From Candidatus Bathyarchaeota archaeon (GTDB lineage Archaea; Thermoproteota; Bathyarchaeia; Bathyarchaeales; Bathycorpusculaceae), in contig JAGTRA010000003.1 of NCBI GenBank assembly GCA_018396935.1, forward strand, positions 11,621 through 23,382: DNA of 11,762 bases. The letters are read 5' to 3'. Shown here piece after piece: positions 5,867 through 11,762 of this stretch. The position numbers and the translations under genes are program-made. The notes under the pieces are model-generated. The model did no database searches and had not been told where the DNA came from. It was given only the letters and a program-made list of their open reading frames with translations. Position 1 is the first letter of the stretch. Each line of letters begins with the position of its first letter.

Positions 5867-7247
5867 ATGCACCGACCGGGATTCTGGTGTTATGTAGGCT
5901 TATTATTTTCATTACTGTTGGCTGTTGTTGGTTCTGTAAATGTCTGCTCCGGGCTCAATGCGTCTGTAGTTTACGGCATTCCGGCTCAGCTTGAGGGCTC
6001 TGAGGCCCAGTTGGCTATTGAGGTTTGCAGCTACATTGCCCAGCCTTTTTTCTCAGACTGGCAGGTACGCTTACGTAGGCAACCTATGCGGTGCGTACAC
6101 GCAGAACTGCTACGTCTACTATATTGCGGAATATTTTGAAACATATCCATATGATTTTGTAGCCATCTATTATAGGGGGCACTCAGTATATAGGAAACCC
6201 GATCAAGATCCATATTACCACCACAACCACACGTTTCTCTATGACAACGATGGCGGGCTTAGGCACTGCGACAGAATATATGACGCGCAGATTGGGGCTA
6301 GGACGCTGAATGCCAGGCACAAGTTCGTGGTCCTATGGAGTTGTGGAACAGCGAACGAGGATCAAACCGGAGAGGTGATAGGCTCGATAGCGCAGCTTGT
6401 TAGGAACGGGGGATTTGAAAGCGGGAGCAGCTATTGGGTTCTTGGAGGTGATGGCGATCGCACGGTCACGAATGAGGATAGGCTTTTTGGCTCGTACTCG
6501 CTATTGCTTGGCTTCAAAACTGCAGCCCTAGGTAAGGACAAATTCGCCTACGCCTATCAGCTCATAAGCTTACCAGCAGGGGTCCAAGCATGGTTAACCT
6601 TTTGGTACCATCTATACACTTACGACAGAGCCGATTATGATAGGTTTGAGGTTTACATCACGCCAGTTGGGGGCAACCCCACGAGGGTGTTCTACAAGGG
6701 AGGAACTGCCCGAGGCAGCTTGACAGAGTTTAAGTGGCTTGAGGACCAGGTTATAATAGACCTGAGCGCTTATGCTGGTCAAAGCATATACTTATACTTC
6801 AGAGTGATCAACGGAGGGGACGCATACTATAGAACGTGGTGTTACATAGACTACGTGTCTGTAACAACGGGCCACACATGGGGCATGGCGGCGTCATGGA
6901 TCAAAAGGACGAAACAGCAAGGCCTAAGCCTAGACGGATACGCCAGGCCAGACGGAAGCGGAAGATGCTTCATAGGCTGGCAATACTACTCCATGCCACT
7001 AAGCAATGCAACGGGATACGGAACATATACATACGCGGAATTCGTTAAAAGGTTCTACCATTATTTATTGGTGGAACGTAAATCTGTTAAAGATGCGCTT
7101 GACTCTGCATCATATGAGTGTATAGGTGTTCGCTATTTTTATCAAACAAGAATCTATCAAGGCTGGTGGCAGTATTTCCCAGAGCAAAATGTTACGCTTT
7201 ATTGTAAAGTTAGAGTATGGGGAGATGGAGGCATGACTTTGCCATGA
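5867..7247 (+). CDS. Secreted caspase-fold-like cysteine peptidase candidate with inserted beta-sandwich domain; one frameshift
   Basis: ATG 5867 opens a signal peptide (hydrophobic GLLFSLLLAVVGSV). The frame is lost at a T6 run (6046-6051); dropping one T restores a 459-aa protein ending at TGA 7245-7247. In restored numbering, a strand ends in VAIYYRGH with His105, and a second in FVVLWSCGTA with Cys159. The His-Gly-type motif followed about 50 residues later by a strand and Cys-Gly recalls caspase/gingipain/clostripain-like peptidases, so this is proposed as a cysteine peptidase. Residues about 177-334 are an inserted domain. After it come WGMAASWIKRTK, a GYARPDGSGRCFIGWQYYS stretch and a C-terminal helix plus GDGGMTLP. 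The paralogue at 9692-10489 has the same His, Cys and C-terminal motifs without the insert. TTATTAAA near 5826-5836 may be the TATA box. The stop overlaps the next start (ATGA). Confidence 0.62.
6396..6869 (+). other. Inserted carbohydrate-binding/MAM-like beta-sandwich domain inside the peptidase candidate
   Basis: The segment begins LVRNGGFESGSSYWV and ends with YRTWCYIDYVSVTTG. In between are GSYSLLLGF, an AYAYQLISLPAG strand, AWLTFWYHLYTYD, and a YAGQSIYLYFRVINGGD strand. This pattern (NGGFE-W start, LTFWY middle, IDYVSV end) is typical of jelly-roll carbohydrate-binding or MAM-like modules on secreted enzymes. It interrupts the peptidase domain between the Cys motif and WGMAASW. The shorter paralogue lacks it, which marks it as an insertion that may target the enzyme to glycans. 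Confidence 0.6.
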
Positions 7248-8344
7248 GATATATTGTCTTTGTTCTGCTTGTTTCTCTGTTGCTTTTTCAGGCTTTGCCA
7301 TGGGCTGGTGGTTTTACATTTTCAGGACCTAGCCGACCAGACCTTGTGCTCTCGTTTCTCAGGGAGGTTATCCTGCTAGACCTCTCAAAGTATAATGTAA
7401 CCCTTCTGTTTGATGGCCTCACATTAGACCACAATAGAACTCGGTTTAAGCTTGAAGAGACTGGGGGCTATGTGGAGGTTGACTGCCGCTTCAAGGGTTC
7501 CTTTATGACCTGGTGTATGATCAGCAAGTATGGGAACGCTGCGCTTCATTATGTTGAGGCTGAGCCCGAGAGCTACGTTGAAAGAGTGAGAAAGCTCCTT
7601 GATAGGTATGAGGGATGGTCTGGAGACACAGCCTACAAGGAGATTAGGAATATCCTGTGGCTTGTCACGAAGGAAAAGAACCAAACAATCGTCCATGGAA
7701 GCTTGAAGCTTACGATTTCAATTTGCGAGCCCTTTGTGGACTTTCAATGGTATCGCATAATCATGGTTGACGGCTACAGCGTTGAGCTGCCCAGCCTAGG
7801 CATAACATTTGAGGGAGGCGAGCTACATATACTCGGTGATACATATAGGCCATTTAAGGTTGGAAATACAAGCCTAAAGATATCCAAGGAGGAGGCTATT
7901 GGGATGGCGCGTAGGCTTGCGGGTAATTTTTCGTGGAAGGTTGGCGTTGAGCCAAATGTAACTGTTGTTAGGGAGTTTAAGGTCCTCGAAGAGCCTGTTC
8001 AGGCCAGCCTAAGCCTCTGGGAGAGGGAGCCGCTTACGCTGTATCCCCACTGGCATGTCACGTTATACTTGGACAAGACATACCCGGGCTTCGTTACAGG
8101 GATAATGGTTGGTATCTGGGCTGACACAGGCGAAACACACTATATAAAGCCACTCGTAGCCTCAGGATACCCAACACCACCCCAAGAAACAGCCGGGGAA
8201 GACTTATCCAAAGAACAGCCCCTGCAGCCAGGCCAAATGGTCATAATCGTCGCGGCCCTAACAACAGCCGCAGCCATAAGCCTACTAGCCGCAAAGAAGA
8301 TGCGCCGCAAAGCATCCCCAACCAAACCAGCAAACCATAATTGA
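7244..8344 (+). CDS. Membrane-anchored extracellular protein with PepSY-like domain (cassette 1 partner)
   Basis: The 366-aa reading starts at ATG 7244, which overlaps the upstream stop as ATGA, with GGAGATGGAGG 12 or more nt ahead. This implies translational coupling. An ATG at 7217 would add 9 residues ahead of the signal peptide and is less likely. Residues 1-22 are a signal peptide. A novel N-terminal domain follows (LREVILLDLSKYNVTL, VDC-x9-C). Residues about 211-300 resemble PepSY: ISKEEAIGMARRLAG, then YPHWHVTLYLDKTYPG and VGIWADTGE. A Pro/Gln-rich linker and a C-terminal TM (about 332-351) with a basic tail anchor it outward. Several N-x-S/T sequons fit glycosylation. PepSY domains occur in peptidase propeptides and can inhibit peptidases, so it may restrain or fold the upstream enzyme. 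Its paralogue lies at 8569-9672. Confidence 0.75.
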   Translation: MRYIVFVLLVSLLLFQALPWAGGFTFSGPSRPDLVLSFLREVILLDLSKYNVTLLFDGLTLDHNRTRFKLEETGGYVEVDCRFKGSFMTWCMISKYGNAALHYVEAEPESYVERVRKLLDRYEGWSGDTAYKEIRNILWLVTKEKNQTIVHGSLKLTISICEPFVDFQWYRIIMVDGYSVELPSLGITFEGGELHILGDTYRPFKVGNTSLKISKEEAIGMARRLAGNFSWKVGVEPNVTVVREFKVLEEPVQASLSLWEREPLTLYPHWHVTLYLDKTYPGFVTGIMVGIWADTGETHYIKPLVASGYPTPPQETAGEDLSKEQPLQPGQMVIIVAALTTAAAISLLAAKKMRRKASPTKPANHN

Positions 8345-8377
8345 CCGCACAATCACCCTAAAATCTCAACGCTTGCT

Positions 8378-8400
8378 CTCAAGCACACGAAAAGCTTGAG
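8378..8400 (+). terminator. Hairpin after cassette 1, abutting repeat B
   Basis: CTCAAGC (8378-8384) and GCTTGAG (8394-8400) form a perfect 7-bp stem with a 9-nt loop, 34 bp after the PepSY-like gene stop and touching repeat B. No T-run follows, so it may be a recombination-site feature as well as or rather than a terminator. Confidence 0.4.
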
Positions 8401-8439
8401 TGGGCCGGGCCGTATGCAATTAAAAAGTTAAGTGAATCC
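8400..8439 (+). repeat. 40-bp direct repeat copy B with tRNA-Ile 3'-end core (att-like)
   Basis: Second copy of the 5741-5780 repeat, 39/40 identical and in the same orientation. Its first 13 bp equal the tRNA-Ile 3' end (10615-10627). It sits in the gap between two convergent gene pairs. Confidence 0.8.
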
Positions 8440-8568
8440 TCTTGAAACTCATTCTTATTATTTTGTAATGCGCTTGAAATTACGAGTTTACGTTTTATTT
8501 GAGACGCTTGTTGGATCTGCATGTGATTTATTTGGGTGAAAATGTAGAAATAGAAAGGGTGCTTAAGG

Positions 8569-9672
8569 TTACTTGCCTCTTTTCTTGGTATAAATGACAA
8601 CCATCACTATAAAAGTTATTGCCGCTAAAACCGCCAAGGCAGTCATATAAGGTGATATTGAGTGTTCGGTGGTTGCACTGCCGCTTCGGGTGTTATCATC
8701 TGGTGGAGGATAGAGACCGCCTGCTGCTTGGTTATTGCAGAAGAAGACTTCGCCGTTATCCGCCCATACCCCAACCAAAAGGGCGTAGACACCCCCAGGG
8801 TATGTCTCATTAAGATATAGCGTAACACTCCAATAGGGATAAAGAACGTTAGCATATTTCACCGCTGGAAACAGCTCTGCAACTGCCCGATCCTTGCTTA
8901 CATTAAAATTGGATATCCTTGTCATGTCAGGCATAAGATAGGAATAGTTCTTGACATATTCCATCGCAATTTCTATGGCTTGTTCCTTGGAAATATTCAC
9001 AGAAGTATCCCCTATGACATATACCACGCGATGGTCGACCATTCCATGGAGAACCCCATTAAGGAAACCAATATCTAGCACCAGATATTCACATCCATTG
9101 TAGACCCGTGTCCAACGGAACCTTACCTTGTCGCCAAACGGTGGGATGGAAGAACGCTTGGTCTCTATGGTCAGCTTTAGGGAACCTGAAACGAGCGTTA
9201 CGTTTTTCAGCGAGTTAACTTTATGCAACAGTTCTATCATGTCCGCCAAATTTGTTTTATAGTAGGATTGGTATTTCTTGAGAAAACCTTCAGCCGCATC
9301 AATAGGGTCAGAATAATGCCTGTCTAAAATAACTGATCCACTACGAACTTCTAGAAAACAACCGCTCACAGCACCATTTGTAACTGTACATATTACCTCA
9401 AGAGTACCCTTATTTGACTCTAAAGTGTATGTTAAAACCTCTTTCTTAAAACCTTTTAGAGGATTCACCCCAATGTCGGACGGCAACTTCACTTCACCAT
9501 AACTCTTAAGAGTTAGGTTGTATTGGGAAAGGTCTATTGGAAGCACGTTAGAAATGAACTCTAATCCCTTAGCATTAGCCGTTGAAAAATCAGACCGTAC
9601 CACGTAAACGGTTTCAAAAGATATTAAAATGGCGATAAAACCCCAAAAAATAATTTTGTTCGATTGTTTCAT
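8569..9672 (-). CDS. Membrane-anchored extracellular protein with PepSY-like domain (cassette 2 partner)
   Basis: The protein is 367 aa from ATG 9672, where GGTGAAGGAG lies just upstream; the ATG at 9687 would add five residues and has no clear ribosome site. Residue numbers below count from 9687. It has an N-terminal signal/TM segment (about 11-30) and a domain paralogous to the 7244 gene: SNVLPIDLSQYNLTL, then C100 and C110 with the same 10-residue spacing as in the paralogue. Both share SGSLKLTIE/HGSLKLTIS. A PepSY-like region (about 226-316) holds ISKEQAIEIAMEYVKN, YPYWSVTLYLNETYPGG and VGVWADNGEV. A Pro/Ser-rich linker precedes a C-terminal TM (about 347-366) and the tail TKKRGK. It starts within 20 nt of the upstream peptidase-candidate stop, so the pair is probably co-translated. 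The role proposed is inhibitor or chaperone of that enzyme at the cell surface. Confidence 0.75.
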   Translation of the reverse strand: MKQSNKIIFWGFIAILISFETVYVVRSDFSTANAKGLEFISNVLPIDLSQYNLTLKSYGEVKLPSDIGVNPLKGFKKEVLTYTLESNKGTLEVICTVTNGAVSGCFLEVRSGSVILDRHYSDPIDAAEGFLKKYQSYYKTNLADMIELLHKVNSLKNVTLVSGSLKLTIETKRSSIPPFGDKVRFRWTRVYNGCEYLVLDIGFLNGVLHGMVDHRVVYVIGDTSVNISKEQAIEIAMEYVKNYSYLMPDMTRISNFNVSKDRAVAELFPAVKYANVLYPYWSVTLYLNETYPGGVYALLVGVWADNGEVFFCNNQAAGGLYPPPDDNTRSGSATTEHSISPYMTALAVLAAITFIVMVVIYTKKRGK

Positions 9673-9691
9673 CTTCTCCTTCACCATCCAA

Positions 9692-10489
9692 TTAGTAATT
9701 CAAAGTCATATACCTGTTACCCCAGACTATCAAGGAGTCATAAAGTGGGCAAGATTCGAAATCATAAGTACCGTATATTTCTTGTGCTAAATAGTTAAGA
9801 GTATACCAGACATCCCAACCATAGTAGTGCATGCAGTAAAAGAAGTAGCAGGCAAAGTGAGCATATTGCCATGGGGGATGGCCAGGGATCTCACTTTCGA
9901 ACTGAGGGGATAACCAAATCCATCCTAAATAAACGCATGGGCCACTGGTTCCATATTTGGTCATTGCGACGTTGTGAGTGAACGCTAGTGGCAATCCAAT
10001 GGGTCCATCAACGTCTCGGTAGGGAGGCGGGACGGGGTAACTTCGAGCTGTGCCGCAATGCCAAATAAAGCAGAACCGACATTTGGCTTGATTAGTATAG
10101 GGGAATATGTGTATGGAGTCTTTAGCCGCATCTGGATAGAAAGTGCATAAAAGTTGATAGTGAACGCCATAAGTGCCCCACGGGGTGCAATGTCCTTTTG
10201 AAAAAACTGTTACCTTGTCAGAGCTTTGTTCCAAAGCATAAAGAGTATTGCTGTAAGTGCTGGCCGTAACTACAGGATCGCCATCAAAAGGATCCCCATA
10301 GTAGAAATAGCAATACCCAGGATAATAATGCTCCCAGAGATACATAGCAATGTAATAACATGTATAAGTTGACAGCACAATCTCATTATACGTGTCACCA
10401 GGAGGATTTTCAGGTATATAGCGGTTAGGACAGAAAACCCCGCTGCCATAATAAGCGTTAACGAATTTTATGCCGATTAAATGCGACAT
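9692..10489 (-). CDS. Caspase-fold-like cysteine peptidase candidate, short form lacking signal peptide and inserted domain
   Basis: This 265-aa protein is paralogous to the 5867-7247 product. His100 lies in TVFSKGHC and Cys145 in CFIWHCGTA, mirroring VAIYYRGH and FVVLWSCGTA with similar spacing. Downstream similarities are CVYLGWIW versus CFIGWQYY, a helix with YAHFACYFFYCMHYYG, and the end WGNRYMTLNY versus WGDGGMTLP. There is no jelly-roll insert. It begins at MSHLIGIKFVNAYYG with no signal peptide, although its partner is membrane-anchored. A TATA-like TTTATTTATA lies only 12-20 bp before this ATG, too close for a normal start. The frame upstream is open for 16 codons to a TAA but has no ATG. 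The gene may have lost its 5' end, or may use another start. It is very rich in Cys and Tyr, suggesting disulfides and an exported fate. Confidence 0.62.
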   Translation of the reverse strand: MSHLIGIKFVNAYYGSGVFCPNRYIPENPPGDTYNEIVLSTYTCYYIAMYLWEHYYPGYCYFYYGDPFDGDPVVTASTYSNTLYALEQSSDKVTVFSKGHCTPWGTYGVHYQLLCTFYPDAAKDSIHIFPYTNQAKCRFCFIWHCGTARSYPVPPPYRDVDGPIGLPLAFTHNVAMTKYGTSGPCVYLGWIWLSPQFESEIPGHPPWQYAHFACYFFYCMHYYGWDVWYTLNYLAQEIYGTYDFESCPLYDSLIVWGNRYMTLNY

Positions 10490-10560
10490 CCCAAAAAGCT
10501 TATAAATAAAAGCGCTAACGCTCGACTCCGAGCTTTACGACTTTCACTTCTTAACATTTT

Positions 10561-10589
10561 TATCAAAATTTTTAGAAAATTGTTTGATA
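10561..10589. repeat. Inverted repeat downstream of tRNA-Ile
   Basis: TATCAAAATTTT (10561-10572) pairs with AAAATTGTTTGATA (10576-10589) with a 2-nt bulge and a 3-nt loop. On the minus strand it lies 24 nt after the tRNA-Ile end and before the cassette 2 promoter. It could be a terminator for the tRNA transcript or a protein-binding site of the element end. Confidence 0.35.
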
Positions 10590-10610
10590 TTTAAAGATTC
10601 TGCTCAAGAA

Positions 10611-10627
10611 TTTGGTGGGCCGGGCCG
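10611..10627. repeat. tRNA-Ile 3'-end core shared with repeats A and B (attachment-site candidate)
   Basis: TTTGGTGGGCCGGGCCG is identical over 17 bp to 5737-5753, and its last 13 bp to 8400-8412. On the minus strand it covers the last base pairs of the T stem, the acceptor 3' strand, the discriminator and CCA of tRNA-Ile. tRNA 3' ends are classical archaeal integration sites. Confidence 0.6.
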
Positions 10628-10690
10628 GATTTGAACCGGCGACCTTTCGGTTATCAGCCGAACGCTCCAACCAAGCTGAGCTACCGGCCC
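10613..10690 (-). tRNA. tRNA-Ile (GAU)
   Basis: The complete cloverleaf reads on the minus strand: acceptor GGGCCGG/CCGGCCC, D stem GCTC/GAGC, anticodon stem TTCGG/CCGAA with loop CTGATAA (anticodon GAT), and T arm GCCGG-TTCAAAT-CCGGC, discriminator A. There is no intron. CCA follows the discriminator directly (plus 10613-10615), so it appears encoded, unlike the neighbouring tRNA-Arg. A TATA-like CTTAAAAAG (about 10715-10724) lies 25-30 bp upstream. Confidence 0.95.
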
Positions 10691-10824
10691 AACAATTAGT
10701 AGAATAAAACAAATACTTTTTAAGGATTTTCTAGAATAAACCTAGAATACAAAGTATCTCGTTCCAGACCTACGGCATATTTTTATTTTCAATAACAGCA
10801 ATTATGTCATTAAAGTTTCAGTAC
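10691..10824. promoter_or_regulatory. Divergent promoter region between two tRNA genes
   Basis: The AT-rich 134-bp gap holds the promoter of tRNA-Ile (minus, TATA-like near 10715-10724). It probably also holds that of tRNA-Arg (plus, AT-rich TTTTTATTTTC around 10778-10790, about 40 bp before the gene). Confidence 0.4.
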
Positions 10825-10900
10825 GGGCCCGTGGCCCAGTCAGGATCAAGGCGCCGGCCTTCGGAGCCGGAGAACGTGGGTTCAAATCCCACCGGGCCCG
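10825..10900 (+). tRNA. tRNA-Arg (UCG)
   Basis: The full cloverleaf has acceptor GGGCCCG/CGGGCCC, an imperfect D stem (GCCC/AGGC), anticodon stem CCGGC/GCCGG with loop CTTCGGA (anticodon TCG, reads CGA), and T arm GTGGG-TTCAAAT-CCCAC, discriminator G. There is no intron and no encoded CCA. Confidence 0.95.
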
Positions 10901-10982
10901 CTCATCAAATGGATCCAAATTACCTTCTCCACTTTTAATTCCTGAGAATACTTATTCTTGGGTGTTAAAGTGAGGAATCTTA

Positions 10983-11093
10983 ATGTACGACTATAAGCCG
11001 CTTCTGGATTGGCTCAGGGAGCACCCGAGGAAGGTGGACCCGAACCGCTCATTTGGGGTCTCATTCACCCGTTTCTTTTGCATAATTTGCTAA
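10983..11093 (+). CDS. 36-aa ORF, possible gene remnant
   Basis: ATG 10983, preceded by GTGAGG, opens a 36-aa frame beginning MYDYKPLLDWLREHPRKVD and ending at TAA 11091. The first 28 codons are more GC-rich and charged than the surrounding AT-rich sequence, which looks like the N-terminal scrap of a larger protein. The frame then meets AT-rich sequence and stops. I do not recognise the family. A recombinase remnant beside a tRNA would be attractive, but nothing in the residues proves it. Confidence 0.25.
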   Translation: MYDYKPLLDWLREHPRKVDPNRSFGVSFTRFFCIIC

Positions 11094-11339
11094 GTATCCT
11101 ATTTTGGTATTTCATAGATTTCGCCGAGTTTAACAGCTTTTCCCTATGCTAAAAAGTAGCAGTTTCGCTTTATATCATCACCTCAGTATATTTTCTTCGT
11201 AAGATATTTTCCCTTTTTGGATGCTGTCGCTAATACTGCTGCTAGTTGTCTGCTACATTGGAAGTCGCCTTCTTAAAACTTTGTTTAACTTTTTAGGCTT
11301 TCAGAATCCTATACCTCAAAAATAAAAGGATTTGATAAT
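11094..11339. other. AT-rich intergenic region
   Basis: Apart from the possible 34-aa hydrophobic frame listed separately, I see no RNA gene or repeat. A TATA-like GATATAAAG occurs on the minus strand near 11170-11178 with no gene after it. The T-rich minus-strand sequence just past the 121-aa gene (11325-11339 region) may act as its terminator. Confidence 0.3.
11221..11325 (+). CDS. Possible 34-aa single-pass membrane peptide (low confidence)
   Basis: ATG 11221 opens MLSLILLLVVCYIGSRLLKTL and ends at TAA 11323-11325: one membrane segment followed by a short basic/aromatic tail. A TATA-like GTATATTTT lies about 30 bp upstream, compatible with a leaderless message. There is no ribosome site. 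It is convergent with the 121-aa gene. Confidence 0.25.
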   Translation: MLSLILLLVVCYIGSRLLKTLFNFLGFQNPIPQK

Positions 11340-11705
11340 TTAGCGCGCGATGTATGGTTTTTTAACTTGTTCTACAGCCTTTAGAGCTGCTATCTTCGGC
11401 ATGTAGTGGCTTATTGTAAGGATTGTTCCCCACGTGGCTAGTGTGACAATTGACATGGCTGATCCTACAGTGGCCATTTCATGAAGCATTACTGGTATGT
11501 CTGCAGGGTTCGCCATCGCCGTTAGGAATGGTGGCCATGGGACTACTTCGGCATGCCATACGTGCTCTAACGCTAACAATATTACGCCTCCCCATAATAG
11601 CGCGTTAAGAATCCAAAGCTTCAACTTCTCAGCAAGGCTTCGCGCCGTCTTCTGTATGAGTGATGTGATGATTGCCAGAGCCATAGGAACTAAGAAACAT
11701 GCCAT
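11340..11705 (-). CDS. Small uncharacterised membrane protein (121 aa)
   Basis: ATG 11705 is preceded by GGAGG (11713-11717, spacing 7) and a TATA box at about 11731-11738, so the start is well supported. The protein has hydrophobic segments at about 2-18, 31-48 and 77-98. Between the second and third lies a motif-rich loop, EHVWHAEVVPWPPFLTAM then ADIPVMLHEMA, containing three histidines and a tryptophan/proline cluster. The His/Glu content of the loop could hold a metal or quinone site, but I do not recognise the family and assign no function. It ends with a basic tail (VEQVKKPYIAR). Confidence 0.78.
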   Translation of the reverse strand: MACFLVPMALAIITSLIQKTARSLAEKLKLWILNALLWGGVILLALEHVWHAEVVPWPPFLTAMANPADIPVMLHEMATVGSAMSIVTLATWGTILTISHYMPKIAALKAVEQVKKPYIAR

Positions 11706-11712
11706 TTATTTT

Positions 11713-11738
11713 CCTCCAGTAACACTAAACTTATATTT
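11713..11738 (-). promoter_or_regulatory. Shine-Dalgarno and TATA box of the 121-aa membrane protein gene
   Basis: GGAGG at 11713-11717 (minus strand) lies 7 nt before the ATG. AAATATAA at about 11731-11738 lies 25-33 bp before the ATG, giving a very short leader that still includes the ribosome site. Confidence 0.55.
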
Positions 11739-11762
11739 CGTAATACCAATATAAGTCTATCG

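Larger units (their letters stand above)
5741..8399. mobile_element. Putative tRNA-Ile-associated integrated element 1 (non-autonomous)
   Basis: The segment is bounded by direct repeats A and B, each made of the tRNA-Ile 3'-end core plus an identical arm. It carries the peptidase-candidate/PepSY-like gene pair on the plus strand and no integrase. Base composition is richer in G+C than the flanks. The element call is inferred from repeat layout; a segmental duplication between repeats is the main alternative. Confidence 0.4.
8400..10614. mobile_element. Putative tRNA-Ile-associated integrated element 2 (non-autonomous)
   Basis: The segment runs from repeat B to the tRNA-Ile 3'-end core. It carries a second peptidase-candidate/PepSY-like pair, here on the minus strand. 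The junction order core-arm-cargo-core-tRNA body is what tandem site-specific integration at the tRNA would leave. No recombinase is visible inside. Confidence 0.4.

Noticed and set aside
6040..6055. Programmed +1 frameshift in the peptidase gene
   Set aside because: There is no known slippery context with stop codon or downstream structure. Homopolymer error or mutation is simpler; kept only as a finding to check.
8379..8600. Minus-strand 73-codon frame across repeat B and the cassette 2 end
   Set aside because: It begins inside the C-terminal coding part of the PepSY-like gene, has low-complexity composition and no promoter, so it is a chance frame.
11160..11180. C/D-box sRNA candidate on the minus strand (GTGATGA box)
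   Set aside because: A C-box-like motif is present, but no CTGA D or D' box lies at proper spacing and the motif could equally be a GGTGAT-type ribosome site with no ORF.
1..11762. CRISPR array, insertion sequence with transposase, or rRNA
   Set aside because: No regularly spaced repeats, transposase motifs (DDE, HUH, TnpB) or rRNA sequence were seen on either strand.

Overview
The window looks like a chromosomal segment of an archaeon, most likely from the TACK side (a Bathyarchaeia-like lineage is my best guess, by inference only). Signs of this are TATA boxes 25-28 bp upstream of starts with little or no leader, two archaeal-type tRNA genes, an SMC-like ATPase with an archaeal/eukaryotic-style head, a DedA-family membrane protein, an archaeal winged-helix regulator and glycosylated-looking secreted proteins. 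The background is AT-rich. The block at about 5.9-8.3 kb is visibly more GC-rich than its flanks.

Layout. (1) 1-3160, housekeeping-like: the N-terminal part of an SMC/Rad50-type ATPase (minus, running off the left edge), a divergent unknown protein (231 aa), an AAA_33-type P-loop kinase, and a convergent DedA/VTT membrane protein with a shared hairpin terminator. (2) 3160-5140: a pyrimidine-dimer glycosylase-like gene runs tail-to-tail into the wreck of a fasciclin (FAS1) gene. A divergent winged-helix regulator with four cysteines follows. (3) 5270-10690, accessory region: a truncated, frameshifted surface-protein gene, then two copies of a two-gene secreted cassette. Each cassette has a caspase-fold-like cysteine-peptidase candidate with conserved His and Cys motifs, followed immediately by a signal-peptide/PepSY-like/C-terminal-TM protein. 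The first cassette is on the plus strand, the second on the minus strand. (4) 10613-11762: tRNA-Ile(GAU) on minus and tRNA-Arg(UCG) on plus, two tiny possible ORFs, and a small membrane protein.

Most interesting structure. A 40-bp direct repeat (39/40 identical) lies at 5741 and 8400. Its first 13 bp (17 bp if the left flank of the first copy is included) are identical to the 3' end of the tRNA-Ile gene at 10611-10627. The order is core+arm, cassette 1, core+arm, cassette 2, core+tRNA body. This is the arrangement expected if two small elements sharing the same attachment arm integrated in tandem at the tRNA-Ile 3' end. Each carries a peptidase candidate plus PepSY-like partner, and neither carries a visible integrase. 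I read the peptidase/PepSY pair as a possible protease with its membrane-anchored inhibitor or chaperone. That reading rests on motifs seen by eye, not on a database search.

Several genes show decay: the FAS1 gene (internal deletion, frame change, lost C-terminus), the surface protein (frameshift, C-terminus replaced by the repeat) and the first peptidase gene (a +1 frameshift at a T6 run that may be a sequencing error).
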